NCBI RefSeq assembly: GCF_006151785.1
Contig: NZ_VDDD01000017.1
Coordinates: 1 to 39,670, forward strand
DNA from: Paracoccus marcusii
GTDB taxonomy: Bacteria > Pseudomonadota > Alphaproteobacteria > Rhodobacterales > Rhodobacteraceae
DNA length: 39,670 nucleotides
Reading direction: 5' to 3'
Below are positions 1-9,627 of this stretch, one piece after another. Each line of letters starts with the position of its first letter. Within the stretch, counting starts at the first letter, position 1. The notes below the pieces were generated by a model, which saw only the letters and a list, made by a program, of their open reading frames with translations, was not told the origin of the DNA and searched no databases. Made by a program: the position numbers and the translations under genes.

Positions 1-314
1 CGCGCCTGCCGGCGCAGCCAGGCCAGCACCGGGCGCGTCGCCTCGCGCGCGATGTCGGTGCCGCCGCAGACGATCACGACCTCGTCCCGGCCGGGCGGGG
101 GGGCGTCAAGGTCCAGCCCGCCGTCCAGCATCACCCGCGTCCCGTTCGAGCACGTCGCCACGTCGCCCCGCGGCCCGACCAGGCGCCAGTCGAACAACGT
201 CTGCCCCGACGCGCGGTTAGCCAGACGCAGGGGCTCGATCGCGGCCGTGAAGGGCAGCATGGTGAATCGATCCAGCAACAGGAAGGTGAAGCGTCGCGGT
301 TTCTCGGATGGCAT
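1..314 (-). CDS. GlxA-family transcriptional regulator, N-terminal part (partial)
   Basis: The minus strand opens with ATG at 314 and stays open to the window edge, so about 104 N-terminal residues are visible and the C-terminus is missing. The start [17 protein letters not shown], then [11 protein letters not shown] and [11 protein letters not shown], matches the DJ-1/PfpI-like N-terminal domain of GlxA-type regulators. In that family the domain is followed by an AraC-type helix-turn-helix, which would lie outside the window. Members such as GbdR and CdhR respond to quaternary amines, but nothing here shows the ligand. The gene is divergent from the DAHP synthase gene with a 148-bp gap. That gap holds no promoter I can call with confidence. 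Confidence 0.8.
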   Translation of the reverse strand, partial: MPSEKPRRFTFLLLDRFTMLPFTAAIEPLRLANRASGQTLFDWRLVGPRGDVATCSNGTRVMLDGGLDLDAPPPGRDEVVIVCGGTDIAREATRPVLAWLRRQA

Positions 315-462
315 GGGGGCTATCTTTGCGTGCGGTTGCGCCCCGCACCCAAACAGCCTTTTGACGCCGCGGCAAGGGGGCTTTCCAGAGGGCCGCGGCA
401 GACCCTTTTCCTGCCGACTGTTAGCGTTTATACCGACGCGACATTTTCAAGGAGCGCAGGAC

Positions 463-1869
463 ATGACGCAGCAGACCCGCAAGACCGCCACCCAGGATTG
501 GGACAAGGCCGGCTGGCGCGCCTATCCGCGCGTCCAGATGCCCGACTATACCGATCCCGCCGCGCTGGCGGGGGTGGAATCGCAACTGCGCCGCTATCCC
601 CCGCTGGTCTTTGCTGGAGAGGCGCGCCGCCTGCGCGCCCAGCTGGCGGACGCCGCCGCGGGCCGGGCCTTCCTGCTGCAGGGCGGTGACTGCGCCGAAA
701 GCTTCAGCGAATTCAGCGCCGACAACCTGCGCGACACCTTCAAGGTGCTGCTGCAGATGGCCGTGGTACTGACCTGGGGCGCGCAGATGCCCGTGATCAA
801 GGTCGGGCGCATGGCGGGCCAGTTCGCCAAGCCGCGCAGCGCCCCGACCGAGGTGATGGACGGGGTGGAGCTGCCCAGCTATCGCGGTGACATCATCAAT
901 GGGTTCGATTTCACCCCCGAGGCCCGCATCCCCGACCCGACGCGGATGCTGGCGGCCTATACCCAGGCGGCGGCGTCGCTGAACCTGCTGCGCGCCTTCT
1001 CGACCGGCGGCTTCGCGGACATGCACCGCGTGCAAAGCTGGATCGCCGACTTCGTGGGCGGCCCCGAGGCCGCGCGGTACCGCGACATCGCCGGCCGCAT
1101 CGGCGATGCGATGGCCTTCATGCAGGCGGCGGGCGTCAATTCCGACACCGCGCACCAGCTGTCCAAGGTCGATTTCTATACCAGCCACGAGGCGCTGCTG
1201 CTGGAGTACGAGGAGGCCCTGGCCCGCATCGACAGCACCACCGGCCTGCCGGTGGCGGGGTCGGGCCACATGATCTGGATCGGCGACCGGACGCGTCAGC
1301 CTGACGGCGCGCATGTCGAGTTCTGCCGCGGCGTGCAGAACCCGATCGGCCTGAAATGCGGCCCGACGACCACGGCGGACGACCTCAAGGTGCTGATGGC
1401 CAAGCTGAACCCCGCCAACGAGGCCGGGCGCCTGACGCTGATTGCACGCTTTGGTGCGGGCAAGGTGGGCGACCACCTGCCGCGCCTGATCCGCGCGGTG
1501 CAGGACGAGGGCGCGAACGTCGTCTGGTCCTGCGATCCGATGCACGGCAACGTCATCAAGTCGTCGACCGGCTACAAGACGCGTGCCTTCGATTCGATCC
1601 TGCGCGAGGTCCGCGAATTCTTCGGCGTCCACAAGGCCGAGGGCACGATCCCCGGCGGCGTGCATTTCGAGATGACCGGCAAGGACGTGACCGAATGCAC
1701 CGGCGGCGTGCGCGCCGTCACGGACGAGGATCTGTCGGACCGCTATCACACTGCCTGCGATCCGCGCCTGAACGCCAGCCAGTCGCTGGAGCTGGCCTTC
1801 CTGGTCGCCGAGGAACTGCGCGCCCGGCGCGAGAACGCCGCGCCCGTGCGGACCGCCGCCGCCATCTGA
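463..1869 (+). CDS. aroG: Class II 3-deoxy-7-phosphoheptulonate synthase (DAHP synthase)
   Basis: This is the first enzyme of the shikimate pathway, condensing phosphoenolpyruvate with erythrose 4-phosphate in the cytoplasm. The 468-residue product has the class II (plant/mycobacterial-type) pattern: [12 protein letters not shown] near residue 70, then [39 protein letters not shown] and [11 protein letters not shown]. Length fits the class at about 450-470 residues. The start at 463 is chosen because AAGGAGCGCAGG lies just upstream and the family begins there. The frame stays open upstream to position 52, but that part shows no family similarity. A terminator follows directly. Two more shikimate genes, aroK and aroB, lie about 8 kb away. 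Transketolase nearby makes erythrose 4-phosphate, although it is on the other strand. The symbol is by family convention; aroF or aroH is also used. Confidence 0.95.
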   Translation: MTQQTRKTATQDWDKAGWRAYPRVQMPDYTDPAALAGVESQLRRYPPLVFAGEARRLRAQLADAAAGRAFLLQGGDCAESFSEFSADNLRDTFKVLLQMAVVLTWGAQMPVIKVGRMAGQFAKPRSAPTEVMDGVELPSYRGDIINGFDFTPEARIPDPTRMLAAYTQAAASLNLLRAFSTGGFADMHRVQSWIADFVGGPEAARYRDIAGRIGDAMAFMQAAGVNSDTAHQLSKVDFYTSHEALLLEYEEALARIDSTTGLPVAGSGHMIWIGDRTRQPDGAHVEFCRGVQNPIGLKCGPTTTADDLKVLMAKLNPANEAGRLTLIARFGAGKVGDHLPRLIRAVQDEGANVVWSCDPMHGNVIKSSTGYKTRAFDSILREVREFFGVHKAEGTIPGGVHFEMTGKDVTECTGGVRAVTDEDLSDRYHTACDPRLNASQSLELAFLVAEELRARRENAAPVRTAAAI

Positions 1870-1878
1870 TCACGACAG

Positions 1879-1902
1879 GGCCCCGCCGATGCGGGGCCTT
1901 TT
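1879..1902 (+). terminator. Rho-independent terminator of aroG
   Basis: An 8-bp perfect stem (GGCCCCGC at 1879-1886 and GCGGGGCC at 1891-1898) with a CGAT loop is followed by TTTT. It starts 10 bases after the aroG stop. The T run touches the stop codon of the convergent acyltransferase gene. Read from the other strand there is no T tail, so it looks one-directional. Confidence 0.8.
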
Positions 1903-2771
1903 CATTTCCAGCGGCGGTGGACCCAGAACCACTGGTCCATGTGGCGCCGCACCAGCATCTCCAGGTCGTCGTTCAGCGCCTGCATCATCGCGCGGGAATC
2001 GCCATGCGCGATGGGCGCGCCGACATGAACCTTGAAGGACAGCCCGTCCGGTTGGCGGATGCCGCAGATCGGTACCAGCAGCGCGTCATAGCGGCGGGCC
2101 AGGTCCGCCGGCGTCAGCACCGTCCGCGTGGGCAGGTCGAAGAACCGCAGCTCCGCCCCCTCGCGGTCGAACTGATCGAAACCCAGGGCCAGCCAGCCGC
2201 CACCCTTGAGAAACCGCAGCATCGCCGCCAATCCGGCCCGGCCGCGCGGGAACAGCGGCTCGGCGATGGCGGTGATGGCGGGGACGTAATGGCGGTTGAA
2301 CGCCTCGTTGTTCATGGGCCGGTACAGGGCGCCGACCGGCCAGCCACGCGCGGCCAGCGCGGCCCGCATCGCATCGTAATTGCCGAAATGCGCGCAGGCC
2401 AGGATCACCGGGCGATGGCTGTCCAGAGCCTCCTCCAGCGCGGCAAGGCCGGGGCCCTGCAGCGGATCGGCCGTGCGGATGCGGTCCGTGAATTCATCGG
2501 CGGAATAGATCTCTGCCACCGACCGGCCCGCATTGTCGGGAACGGCGCGCACCAGCGCCTCGATCTCTGCCGGGGACAGGTCGGGGCGGGCCAGCGCCAG
2601 GTTGTCGCGGATGCGCCTGCGCCAGCCGGCGATGGGCGCGATCACGTGCGAAAACACCCAGCCCATCGCCGGGATGCGGCGCGAATAGGGCAGCAGGCGT
2701 GCCAGCCCCATGATTGCCACGAACGCGCCGTTGGCCAGCCGGTCGGTTATCGTGGATCGGTCATCGCGCAT
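1902..2771 (-). CDS. LpxL/HtrB-like lysophospholipid (lipid A) acyltransferase
   Basis: The 289-residue product belongs to the LpxL/HtrB acyltransferase family. These inner-membrane enzymes move an acyl chain from acyl-ACP to a lipid A precursor or related lipid. The catalytic HX4D motif is seen as HFGNYD in VILACAHFGNYDAM near residue 140. ALYRPMNN and LALGFDQ downstream are also typical. A hydrophobic N-terminal stretch (AFVAIMGLARLLPYS) would anchor it. The start at 2771 overlaps the stop of the EamA gene (TGATG), implying translational coupling. The frame is open further upstream, but that part lies inside the EamA gene and is a shadow. It may act on another lipid, as some alphaproteobacterial relatives are poorly characterised; the family call itself is firm. 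Confidence 0.85.
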   Translation of the reverse strand: MRDDRSTITDRLANGAFVAIMGLARLLPYSRRIPAMGWVFSHVIAPIAGWRRRIRDNLALARPDLSPAEIEALVRAVPDNAGRSVAEIYSADEFTDRIRTADPLQGPGLAALEEALDSHRPVILACAHFGNYDAMRAALAARGWPVGALYRPMNNEAFNRHYVPAITAIAEPLFPRGRAGLAAMLRFLKGGGWLALGFDQFDREGAELRFFDLPTRTVLTPADLARRYDALLVPICGIRQPDGLSFKVHVGAPIAHGDSRAMMQALNDDLEMLVRRHMDQWFWVHRRWK

Positions 2772-3691
2772 CACGCCCCCTTGGCGGCCCGCGCCTCGCG
2801 CGACCAGACATACAGCCCCGCGGCCACGATAATGACCGCGCCGGTGACGGTCCAGACATCCGGAAGCTGCCCGAAGAAGACGAACCCCCACAGCCCGGCC
2901 CAGATCAGCCCCGTATAGCCGAAGGGCGCCAGCGTCCCCGCCTCGGCCGCGCTGAACGCCTTGACCAGCAGGTACTGGCTGACCGTGCCGAACACCGCCA
3001 GCGCGGCGAATGCCCACAGATCGCTCGCGGCGATCGGCTGCCAGAACATCGGCACCACGATGCTGGAGGCGACGGTGCCCACGACGGCCGACCACAGTAC
3101 CGAGGTCGCCACCGAATCGGTCCGCACGACGCGCGTCAGCAACGCCCCCGCGGCATAGGTGAAGGCCCCGGCCAGTGGCAGCAGCGCCGCAGGCTGGAAC
3201 ACGCCCAGTCCGGGGCGGATGATCAGCAGCGCGCCGACCAGTGCCACCGCGATCCCCGCCAGCCGCCGCGGGCCGACCTTCTCACCCAGGAACAAGGCCC
3301 CCCCAAGCGTGATCAGGACCGGGTTCAGGTCCATGATCGCCGTCGCCTCGGCCAGCCCGATGTATTGAAGCGAGGTGAAGAACAGCCCGACCGACCCAAG
3401 CTGCATCATCGCCCGAGCGAACTGCATGCCCGGCTGGCGCGTGCGCAACAAAGGCAGCATGGCCCCGCGAAAGATCAGCGCAAAGATCAGCAGGTTTCCG
3501 ATGAACCGCGCCCAGATGACCTGCGCCGGATGATAGGTCTGCGTCAGGTGCTTGGCCGTCGCATCCATCAGCGTAAAACCCAGGATCGCCGCCAGCAGCA
3601 GCGCGATGCCCCGTGCCTGGTCCGATCCGGGCCGCCGCAATCCATCCCGCTCCCGACCCATCAGCGCGAATGCGCGCGCCAGGACGCGCAT
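2771..3691 (-). CDS. EamA-family (DMT superfamily) permease
   Basis: The 306-residue, very hydrophobic product has about ten predicted membrane helices in two repeated halves, as in EamA/RhaT drug/metabolite transporters. IALLLAAILGFTLMDATAKHL opens the first half and PLAGAFTYAAGALLTRVV the second. The substrate cannot be read from the sequence; amino-acid or metabolite export is common in the family. Start 3691 gives a 10-residue extension over a second ATG at 3661 (MGRERDGLRR). Neither has a strong ribosome binding site, so the start is uncertain. It is followed by the acyltransferase gene with a TGATG overlap. Transketolase lies 85 bp upstream on the same strand. Confidence 0.85.
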   Translation of the reverse strand: MRVLARAFALMGRERDGLRRPGSDQARGIALLLAAILGFTLMDATAKHLTQTYHPAQVIWARFIGNLLIFALIFRGAMLPLLRTRQPGMQFARAMMQLGSVGLFFTSLQYIGLAEATAIMDLNPVLITLGGALFLGEKVGPRRLAGIAVALVGALLIIRPGLGVFQPAALLPLAGAFTYAAGALLTRVVRTDSVATSVLWSAVVGTVASSIVVPMFWQPIAASDLWAFAALAVFGTVSQYLLVKAFSAAEAGTLAPFGYTGLIWAGLWGFVFFGQLPDVWTVTGAVIIVAAGLYVWSREARAAKGA

Positions 3692-3731
3692 CAGAAGGCG
3701 CGGTCATGGGCGTCTGGGCAACGAAGACACA

Positions 3732-3758
3732 GTTTCTCCTTTGCCCAAATACCCATCG
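3732..3758 (-). repeat. Intergenic element GGGTATTT-N4-CAAAG-N-AGAAA, copy 1
   Basis: On the minus strand this reads CGATGGGTATTTGGGCAAAG followed by GAGAAAC. It lies between the transketolase stop (3777) and the EamA start (3691). A second copy with the same core spacing is at 16182-16205 on the plus strand. From memory, similar strings are frequent at gene ends in Rhodobacteraceae genomes; this was not checked. Function unknown. Confidence 0.45.
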
Positions 3759-3776
3759 CGACGGTCGGTCCGGGTA

Positions 3777-5795
3777 TCACAGCAGCGCTTTCGCGCGCTC
3801 TGCGACAGCCTCGGCGGTGATGCCGAACTCCTTGTACAACTCGGGTGCAGGACCCGAGGCGCCGAACCCCTCCATGCCGACGAAGGCAGAGCGGTCCTCC
3901 TGGCCGCGCTCTCCCAGCAGCAGCCAGTCCCAAGGCTGGCGCACCGCGGCTTCGATCGCGATGCGCACGGTGTTCGCAGGCAGCACCTCGGCGCGATAGT
4001 CGCGCGGCTGGTCGCGGAACAGCTCCATCGAAGGGACGGACACGACGCGGGTCGGAATGCCCTGACCCTCCAGCGCATCGCGCGCGGCGACGGCGATCTC
4101 GACCTCCGATCCGGTGGCCATCAGTACGACCTTGGGCGTGGCCGAGGCCTCGCGCAGGACATAGGCGCCCTTGGCGGTCAGGTTCTCTCCGGTCTCCTGG
4201 CGCAGCAGCGGCAGGTTCTGGCGCGACAGGGCCAGGACCGACGGCGTCGCGTCCTGCGACAGGGCGATCTCCCAGGCTTCGGCGGTCTCGGTCTGATCGC
4301 AGGGGCGGAAGGTCAGCGTGTTGGGCGTGGCGCGGCAGATCGCCAGGTGCTCGACCGGCTGGTGGGTCGGGCCGTCCTCGCCCAGGCCGATACTGTCATG
4401 GGTCATCACATAGACGACCGGCAGGCCCATCAGGGCCGACAGGCGCATCGCCCCGCGCGCATAGTCTGTGAAGGTCAGGAACGTCCCGCCATAGGGGCGG
4501 AACCCGCCATGCAGCCAGATGCCGTTCATCGCCGCTGCCATGCCGTGTTCGCGGATGCCGTAATGCAGATAGCGGCCCATACGGTTTTCGGCGCTGAAGA
4601 CGCCCTGGCCGCCGGTCTTGGTGTTGTTCGATCCGGTCAGGTCGGCCGATCCGCCGAAATTCTCGGGCATTTCGGCATTCAGCACCTCCAGCACGTTCTC
4701 GGAGGCCTTGCGGGTGGCGACCTTGGGCTTGGCCTCCAGCGTCTGGACTTTGAAGGCGTCGATGATCGCGTTGAGGCGCGGATGGACCTCGTTGCCGATG
4801 CGGCGGGCAAAGTCGTTGCGCGCCTCGTCGGACAGCGCGTCCACGCGGTCGTTCCACGCCGCGCGCTGCGCCGCACCGCGCTGGCCGATGGCCCGCCAGT
4901 CCGCGACGATCTGGTTGGGCAGGTGGAAGGGCTCATGGCTCCAGCCATAGGCCGCGCGGGTGGCCGCGATCTCGTCCGCGCCAAGCGGAGAGCCGTGGGC
5001 CTTGCTGCTGTCGGCCTTGTTCGGAGCGCCAAAGCCGATGATCGTCTTGCAGTCGACCAGCGTCGGGCGGCCGTCATCCTGCGCGGCTTGGCTCAGCGCG
5101 CGGTCGATGTCGGCGGCGTCATGCCCGTCGCAGGACAGGACGCGCCAGCCTGCGGCGGCAAAGCGGGCATGTTGGTCGGTCGCGTCCGACAGACTGACGC
5201 GGCCGTCGATGGTGATGTCGTTATTGTCCCACAGCACGATCAGGCGGCCCAGCTTCTGGTGGCCGGCCAGGGCGATGGCCTCGTGGCTGATGCCCTCCAT
5301 CAGGCAGCCGTCGCCGGCGATGACCCAGGTGCGGTGGTCGCACAGATCGGCCCCGAACTCGGCGCGCATCGCCTCCTCGGCGATGGCAAAGCCCACGGCG
5401 GTGGCGATGCCCTGGCCCAGGGGGCCGGTGGTCGTCTCGACCCCCTCGACATGGCCGTATTCCGGATGGCCCGCGGTGATCGCGCCCAGCTGGCGAAAGT
5501 TGCGGACCTGGTCCAGCGTCATCTGCTCATAGCCGGTCAGATGCAGCAGGCTGTAGATCAGCATGGACCCGTGGCCCGCCGACAGGATGAACCGGTCGCG
5601 GTCGAACCAGTGCGGCGCGCTGGCGTCGAACTTCAGGTGGTTGCGGAACAGGACGGTGGCCACGTCCGCCATGCCCATCGGCATGCCGGGATGGCCGGAA
5701 TTGGCAGCCTCGACCGCGTCCATGGACAGCACGCGGATCGCGCTGGCCAGGTTCCAATGGGCGGGGTCTGCGGTGCGGCGGGCGGCGATGTCCAT
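3777..5795 (-). CDS. tkt: Transketolase
   Basis: This thiamine-diphosphate enzyme of the pentose phosphate (and Calvin) pathway moves two-carbon units between sugar phosphates. The 672-residue product has the family landmarks: [14 protein letters not shown] near residue 35, the cofactor motif [13 protein letters not shown], then [21 protein letters not shown] in the pyrimidine-binding domain. [13 protein letters not shown] and the C-terminal domain with [14 protein letters not shown] follow. Length is normal. The start at 5795 is preceded by AAGGAACATCCC. The gene stands alone, 73 bp after the CNNM gene stop and 85 bp before the EamA gene. Its product erythrose 4-phosphate is a substrate of the DAHP synthase at 463. 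Confidence 0.97.
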   Translation of the reverse strand: MDIAARRTADPAHWNLASAIRVLSMDAVEAANSGHPGMPMGMADVATVLFRNHLKFDASAPHWFDRDRFILSAGHGSMLIYSLLHLTGYEQMTLDQVRNFRQLGAITAGHPEYGHVEGVETTTGPLGQGIATAVGFAIAEEAMRAEFGADLCDHRTWVIAGDGCLMEGISHEAIALAGHQKLGRLIVLWDNNDITIDGRVSLSDATDQHARFAAAGWRVLSCDGHDAADIDRALSQAAQDDGRPTLVDCKTIIGFGAPNKADSSKAHGSPLGADEIAATRAAYGWSHEPFHLPNQIVADWRAIGQRGAAQRAAWNDRVDALSDEARNDFARRIGNEVHPRLNAIIDAFKVQTLEAKPKVATRKASENVLEVLNAEMPENFGGSADLTGSNNTKTGGQGVFSAENRMGRYLHYGIREHGMAAAMNGIWLHGGFRPYGGTFLTFTDYARGAMRLSALMGLPVVYVMTHDSIGLGEDGPTHQPVEHLAICRATPNTLTFRPCDQTETAEAWEIALSQDATPSVLALSRQNLPLLRQETGENLTAKGAYVLREASATPKVVLMATGSEVEIAVAARDALEGQGIPTRVVSVPSMELFRDQPRDYRAEVLPANTVRIAIEAAVRQPWDWLLLGERGQEDRSAFVGMEGFGASGPAPELYKEFGITAEAVAERAKALL

Positions 5796-5868
5796 GGGAT
5801 GTTCCTTGCGGCACGTGGGGTTGGCGCGTTGTTATGGGTTGGCACAGGCGGTTGCAAGCCGCCGCCGG

Positions 5869-7191
5869 TCAGTCGTCGGTGGCCGTGGGCAGGGGGCGGA
5901 TGCGCAGCCGGGTGATGCGGTTCTCGCGCCGCGTGACGACCTCGAAGCGATAGCCCGCGAAACTGAACACCTGTCCCTGCTCGGGGATCGACTGCGCCAT
6001 GTGGATCACCAGGCCCGCGATGGTGTTGGCCTCGTCGTCGGGCAGGGTCCAGTCCAGCTGGCGGTTCAGGTCTCGGATGGTCATGCCGCCCTCGACAAGG
6101 TAATCGCCCTGGGCGTTGGGCTTGAGGGTCTGATCCTCCTCGGTGTCGTGCTCGTCGGCGATCTCTCCGACGATCTCCTCGATGATGTCCTCCAGCGTGA
6201 TCAGGCCGCGCAGCGATCCGTATTCGTCCACAACCAGCGCGAAATGCGTGCGCCGCTTCAGGAACTCGCGCATCTGCTCGTCCAGGACGCTGGTCTCGGG
6301 GACGAAATAGGGGGGCATCATCACCGCGGCCAGATCGAACCGCCGCGCGGCGCTGGCATCGCCCGCATCGCCCACGGCCCGGTTCACCGCGCGCAGCAGG
6401 TCCTTGGCGTGGATCACGCCCACGATGTTCTCGCGCTCCTCGCGATAGACGGGCAGGCGGGTGTGCGGGCTGGCCAGGACCAGTTCCAGGATCTTCTCGG
6501 GCGGCAGGTCGCCGTCGATCATCTGGATCTCCGAGCGGTGGCGCATGATCTCCTCGACCGTGCGGTTGCCCAGGTCCAGCGCACCCAGCAGGCGGTCGCG
6601 GTCCTCCTTGTTCACCGCGCCCTGTGCGTGGCCCAGGGACAGCGCCCCCTCGATCTCCTCCTCCAAGGAAAACATGTGCTTGCCGGGATCGGTCTTCAGG
6701 CCGGCCACCGACAGCATGCCCCCCACGATCAGGCGCACGACGCTGACGATCGGGGACAGGATGACGGTCAGGATGCCGATGGGACGTGCCACCAGGCTTG
6801 CCACCTTTTCGGGGGCAGAGATGGCGTACGTCTTGGGCATCACCTCGGAGAAGATCAGCACCAGCACGGTCATCACCAGCGTGGCGATCGCCACGCCACC
6901 CGCGCCCAGCAGGCGCGTGAACAGCGCGGTCGCAAGGCTGGCGGCCAGGATGTTGACGACGTTGTTGCCCAACAGGATCGCCCCGATCAGCTTCTCGCTG
7001 TCGGCGGTCACGCGGACGGCGGCTTCGGCGCCGCTGTCGCCCCGATCGGCGCGGGCCCGCAGCTTGGCCTTGCTGGATGCGGTCAGCGCGGTCTCGGACC
7101 CCGAAAAGAAGGCCGACAGCATCAGGCAGATCAGGATCGCCGCGATGGTGACGACGGCCGCAAAGTCGAGCGCAGAGGTAAGTTGGTCCAT
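5869..7191 (-). CDS. CNNM/CorC-type membrane protein (DUF21, CBS pair, CorC_HlyC domain)
   Basis: The 440-residue product has a DUF21 membrane domain (about residues 1-180, four hydrophobic segments) with FFSGSETALTAS and FSEVMPKTYA. Then come a linker, a CBS pair (about 200-330) and a C-terminal CorC_HlyC domain near residues 355-435. Relatives are linked to Mg2+/Co2+ export or homeostasis; the older name is hemolysin-related. The start was set at ATG 7191, 10 bases after the xerD stop. An in-frame ATG at 7221 would overlap xerD and has no better ribosome binding site. It is last in the run small membrane protein, secreted protein, xerD, CNNM, all minus strand. A role in metal transport is inferred from family only. 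Confidence 0.88.
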   Translation of the reverse strand: MDQLTSALDFAAVVTIAAILICLMLSAFFSGSETALTASSKAKLRARADRGDSGAEAAVRVTADSEKLIGAILLGNNVVNILAASLATALFTRLLGAGGVAIATLVMTVLVLIFSEVMPKTYAISAPEKVASLVARPIGILTVILSPIVSVVRLIVGGMLSVAGLKTDPGKHMFSLEEEIEGALSLGHAQGAVNKEDRDRLLGALDLGNRTVEEIMRHRSEIQMIDGDLPPEKILELVLASPHTRLPVYREERENIVGVIHAKDLLRAVNRAVGDAGDASAARRFDLAAVMMPPYFVPETSVLDEQMREFLKRRTHFALVVDEYGSLRGLITLEDIIEEIVGEIADEHDTEEDQTLKPNAQGDYLVEGGMTIRDLNRQLDWTLPDDEANTIAGLVIHMAQSIPEQGQVFSFAGYRFEVVTRRENRITRLRIRPLPTATDD

Positions 7192-7201
7192 GAGGTCCCG
7201 G

Positions 7202-8170
7202 TCAGTTGGTGTTGGCGGCATCGTCAGGCGACACGCCGCGCGCCAGAGGGTGGTGGTTCAGAACCAGATCGCGCATGCGATGGTTCAGCACATGAGTATA
7301 GATTTCCGTCGTGCCCAGATCGGCATGGCCCAGCAGCATCTGGATGCTGCGCAGGTCGGCGCCGCCTTCCAGCAGGTGGGTGGCAAAGGCGTGGCGGATC
7401 ACGTGCGGCGTCACGCGCGCGGGATCGATGCCCGCCGCCACCGCCATCTGGCCCAGCAGGCGCGAAAAGCTCTGCCGCGGCAGGTGGCCCGCCGCGCCCG
7501 GTGCGGGAAACAGCCAGCGCGCGCCGCGACCCGCCAGCAGGCGGTACAGCGGGCTGCCCTGGGGGGCGTTGTCGCGGATCTCCAGCCAGTCGCGCAGGGC
7601 GGTCCGGGCGGCCTGGCCAAGGGGGACCATCCGGTCCTTGCCGCCCTTGCCGCGGATCACCAGGACCGCCGGATCGCCCCGGCACCCGGCCACCGGCAGG
7701 CTGACCAGTTCGGTGACGCGCATGCCGGTCGCGTACAGCAGCTCGATCAGGCACATGTTGCGCGTGCGGTCGATCCGGCCCCGGCCGATGCCGGGGGCTG
7801 CGTCCAGCAGCGCCTGGATCTCGGCCCGGTCCAGCGTGCGCGGGATGCGCTTGGCGCGGCCGGGGCCCGCGATGCGGATGGCGGGGTCGTCCTCGCGCCA
7901 GCCCTCCTCCAGCGCAAAGCGGGTGAACTGGCGGATGGCCGACAGGCGGCGGGCACGGGTGGCCCGCGACAGGCCCTGCGCGTCGCAATGGGACAGGTAA
8001 TCCTCGACCTGCTCGCGCGTCAGCCCGGCCAGCGACAGCGCCCGCGCGCCCAGCCAGTCCGACAGGTCGCGCAGGTCGCGGCCATAGGCCAGCAGCGTGT
8101 TCCGCGCGGCCCCGGCCTCGGCGGCCTGGGCGTCCAGAAAGGCGCCGATGGCGTTGTGGTCGGCGCTCAT
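7202..8170 (-). CDS. xerD: Tyrosine recombinase XerD
   Basis: This site-specific recombinase, with XerC, resolves chromosome dimers at dif before division. The 322-residue product has the N-terminal SAM-like core-binding domain (about 5-90) and the C-terminal catalytic domain. Visible catalytic residues are Arg151 (ATGMRVTEL), a lysine at 175 or 178 (GKGGKDR), His256 and Arg259 (TPHVIRHAFATHLLEGG), His282 (LLGHADLGTT) and nucleophile Tyr291 (EIYTHV). The start at 8170 overlaps the stop of the preceding gene by ATGA. Length and core-genome context argue for a housekeeping XerD, not a phage integrase. No attachment site or mobile-element border is visible. XerC is the only close alternative. 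Confidence 0.93.
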   Translation of the reverse strand: MSADHNAIGAFLDAQAAEAGAARNTLLAYGRDLRDLSDWLGARALSLAGLTREQVEDYLSHCDAQGLSRATRARRLSAIRQFTRFALEEGWREDDPAIRIAGPGRAKRIPRTLDRAEIQALLDAAPGIGRGRIDRTRNMCLIELLYATGMRVTELVSLPVAGCRGDPAVLVIRGKGGKDRMVPLGQAARTALRDWLEIRDNAPQGSPLYRLLAGRGARWLFPAPGAAGHLPRQSFSRLLGQMAVAAGIDPARVTPHVIRHAFATHLLEGGADLRSIQMLLGHADLGTTEIYTHVLNHRMRDLVLNHHPLARGVSPDDAANTN

Positions 8171-9627
8171 TGCGGGGCCTGCATCTGCGGCAGAAGGGTG
8201 ATCTGCGCCTCGGCGTGATCGGCATCGGGGTCCAGACCCAGGGCGCGCAGCATGGCTATGCCACGCCCGGCGCGGGCCAGATCGCCCTCCAGCGCCGCGT
8301 CGATATCGGCCATCGCGGTCAGCAGCGCCTCTCCGCGACGGGTGTCGGGGGGCGTGGCGGGGGGTGCGGCCATCTCGGGCGCGGGATCGGGGATCACGCT
8401 GTCGGGCAGGCCCATCCAGGCGCGCATCAGGTCGGCCACCTCGGCGGCGCGGGGATCGGTGATGCCGGTGGGCAGGTCGGCCGCGACCATCGCCGCCAGC
8501 AGGTCGGCCATCCCGGCCGCGCGGAATTCGTCGAAGGCGCGGGGCAACGCCTGCGCCAGATCGCCGCCCGCAAGCGCCGCCTCCAGCGTGCGCATGACTC
8601 CGGCGCGTTCCCAGACCCCGCCCGATGCCGCGGGCCGCTGTTCGCCATAGATCTGGCGCAGGGTCGTGGCGGGCAGGGCGCCGGTGCGCGCCAGACGCTC
8701 GGCAGCCTCAAGCCGGGCCTTGAAGCCGCTGTTCAGGCGCAGGTCGGATTGCGCGAAGGCCACCGGCAGGGGCTGCGTTGGCAGGGGCTGTCCCACGGCC
8801 TCGTAGATGCGGAATTCCAGCGGGGTCATGCGGTCGGCGGGGGCCAGCAGCTCTGCCGTGTCGACGAAGGCGTCGTCCAGGAAATGCGTCAGCAGGATCG
8901 CCTGGCGTTCGTCGATCAGGCCAAGCGCCTCGGCGCCGTGCAGGCCGATCGCCGCCGCGGCCCAATCGCCCGTTTGCGCCAGACAGAAGATGCGCGCCGC
9001 AAAGCTGGGCGCGATGCCGGGCGTGCCGTTCATGATCGCGCAGGCGCGGCCTTCGTCGCCCTCCAGCAGGGCGATGTCGAACATGCGGCGAAAGATCTCG
9101 GGCTGGCCGGGGCCGGCGGCGACCAGCAGCGACTGCGCCTCGTCCAGCGCGCCCATGTCCAGCAGGCGGTCGGCGCGCGACAGGAACAGCTGTCCCCGCA
9201 TCCCTTCTGGCGCGGTGGGGGGGGCCAACTGTGCGGTCAGCACACGCTTCAGCAACGCCTGCATGGATTGCAGGCGGGCGGGCGTGGCCAGCACCATCTG
9301 CGACAGCTGCGCGGGGTCGCTGCCCGACCACAGGTCGGCCGGCAGCCCGGCACGGCGGGGGCTTTGCGTGCCGGTGTGGTCAGGGTTGCCCTGGTCCAGG
9401 CGGGTGACCTGTACCGGACCCACGGCGCCGCTGGTGGCCACCGGCTGGGGTCTGGCGCTTGGGCGGGGCGGTGGGGCGTCGCCGGGCCGCCAGGCCGAGC
9501 TTTCGCGCACCGGGCCGCGGACGCTGCCCGACAGCCAGTCGCTGGCCGACAGGGGCTGCTGCTGCGCCAGGGCAAGGCTGGGCAGCAGCGCCAGGACCAG
9601 TGCGCAGAGGGTGGTTCTGTCAGTCAC
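8167..9627 (-). CDS. Secreted protein of unknown function
   Basis: I do not recognise a functional domain in this 486-residue product. It starts with a clear Sec signal peptide (LCALVLALLPSLALA, cleavage after ALA before QQQPLS). A proline-rich stretch follows to about residue 60. The rest is alanine/leucine-rich and mostly helical, with segments such as DRLLDMGALDEAQSLLVAAG that resemble tetratricopeptide-like helical pairs. I choose GTG at 9627, because it gives a clean signal peptide, has GAGG upstream and overlaps the previous stop (GTGACTGA). The frame is open to 9723, but that region is inside the upstream gene. It also overlaps xerD by four bases, so the genes are probably translated together. 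By memory, homologues sit next to xerD in other Rhodobacteraceae. Confidence 0.8.
   Translation of the reverse strand: MTDRTTLCALVLALLPSLALAQQQPLSASDWLSGSVRGPVRESSAWRPGDAPPPRPSARPQPVATSGAVGPVQVTRLDQGNPDHTGTQSPRRAGLPADLWSGSDPAQLSQMVLATPARLQSMQALLKRVLTAQLAPPTAPEGMRGQLFLSRADRLLDMGALDEAQSLLVAAGPGQPEIFRRMFDIALLEGDEGRACAIMNGTPGIAPSFAARIFCLAQTGDWAAAAIGLHGAEALGLIDERQAILLTHFLDDAFVDTAELLAPADRMTPLEFRIYEAVGQPLPTQPLPVAFAQSDLRLNSGFKARLEAAERLARTGALPATTLRQIYGEQRPAASGGVWERAGVMRTLEAALAGGDLAQALPRAFDEFRAAGMADLLAAMVAADLPTGITDPRAAEVADLMRAWMGLPDSVIPDPAPEMAAPPATPPDTRRGEALLTAMADIDAALEGDLARAGRGIAMLRALGLDPDADHAEAQITLLPQMQAPQ

Noticed and set aside
421-1749. Long open frame on the minus strand across the DAHP synthase gene
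   Set aside because: It is an antisense shadow in high-GC DNA, arginine/histidine/alanine-rich, with no family similarity. The plus-strand gene is clear.
5848-5864. Hairpin GGCGG/CCGCC before tkt as terminator of the CNNM gene
   Set aside because: The stem is only 5 bp and has no T run on the minus strand.
7202-8170. XerD as integrase of a mobile element
   Set aside because: The length and catalytic pattern match housekeeping XerD, the neighbours are core genes, and no tRNA, att repeat or phage gene is near.
5563-8218. Two long plus-strand open frames opposite tkt, the CNNM gene and xerD
   Set aside because: Both are made of reversed codons of real genes and have low-complexity composition. 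No ribosome binding site or motif was seen.
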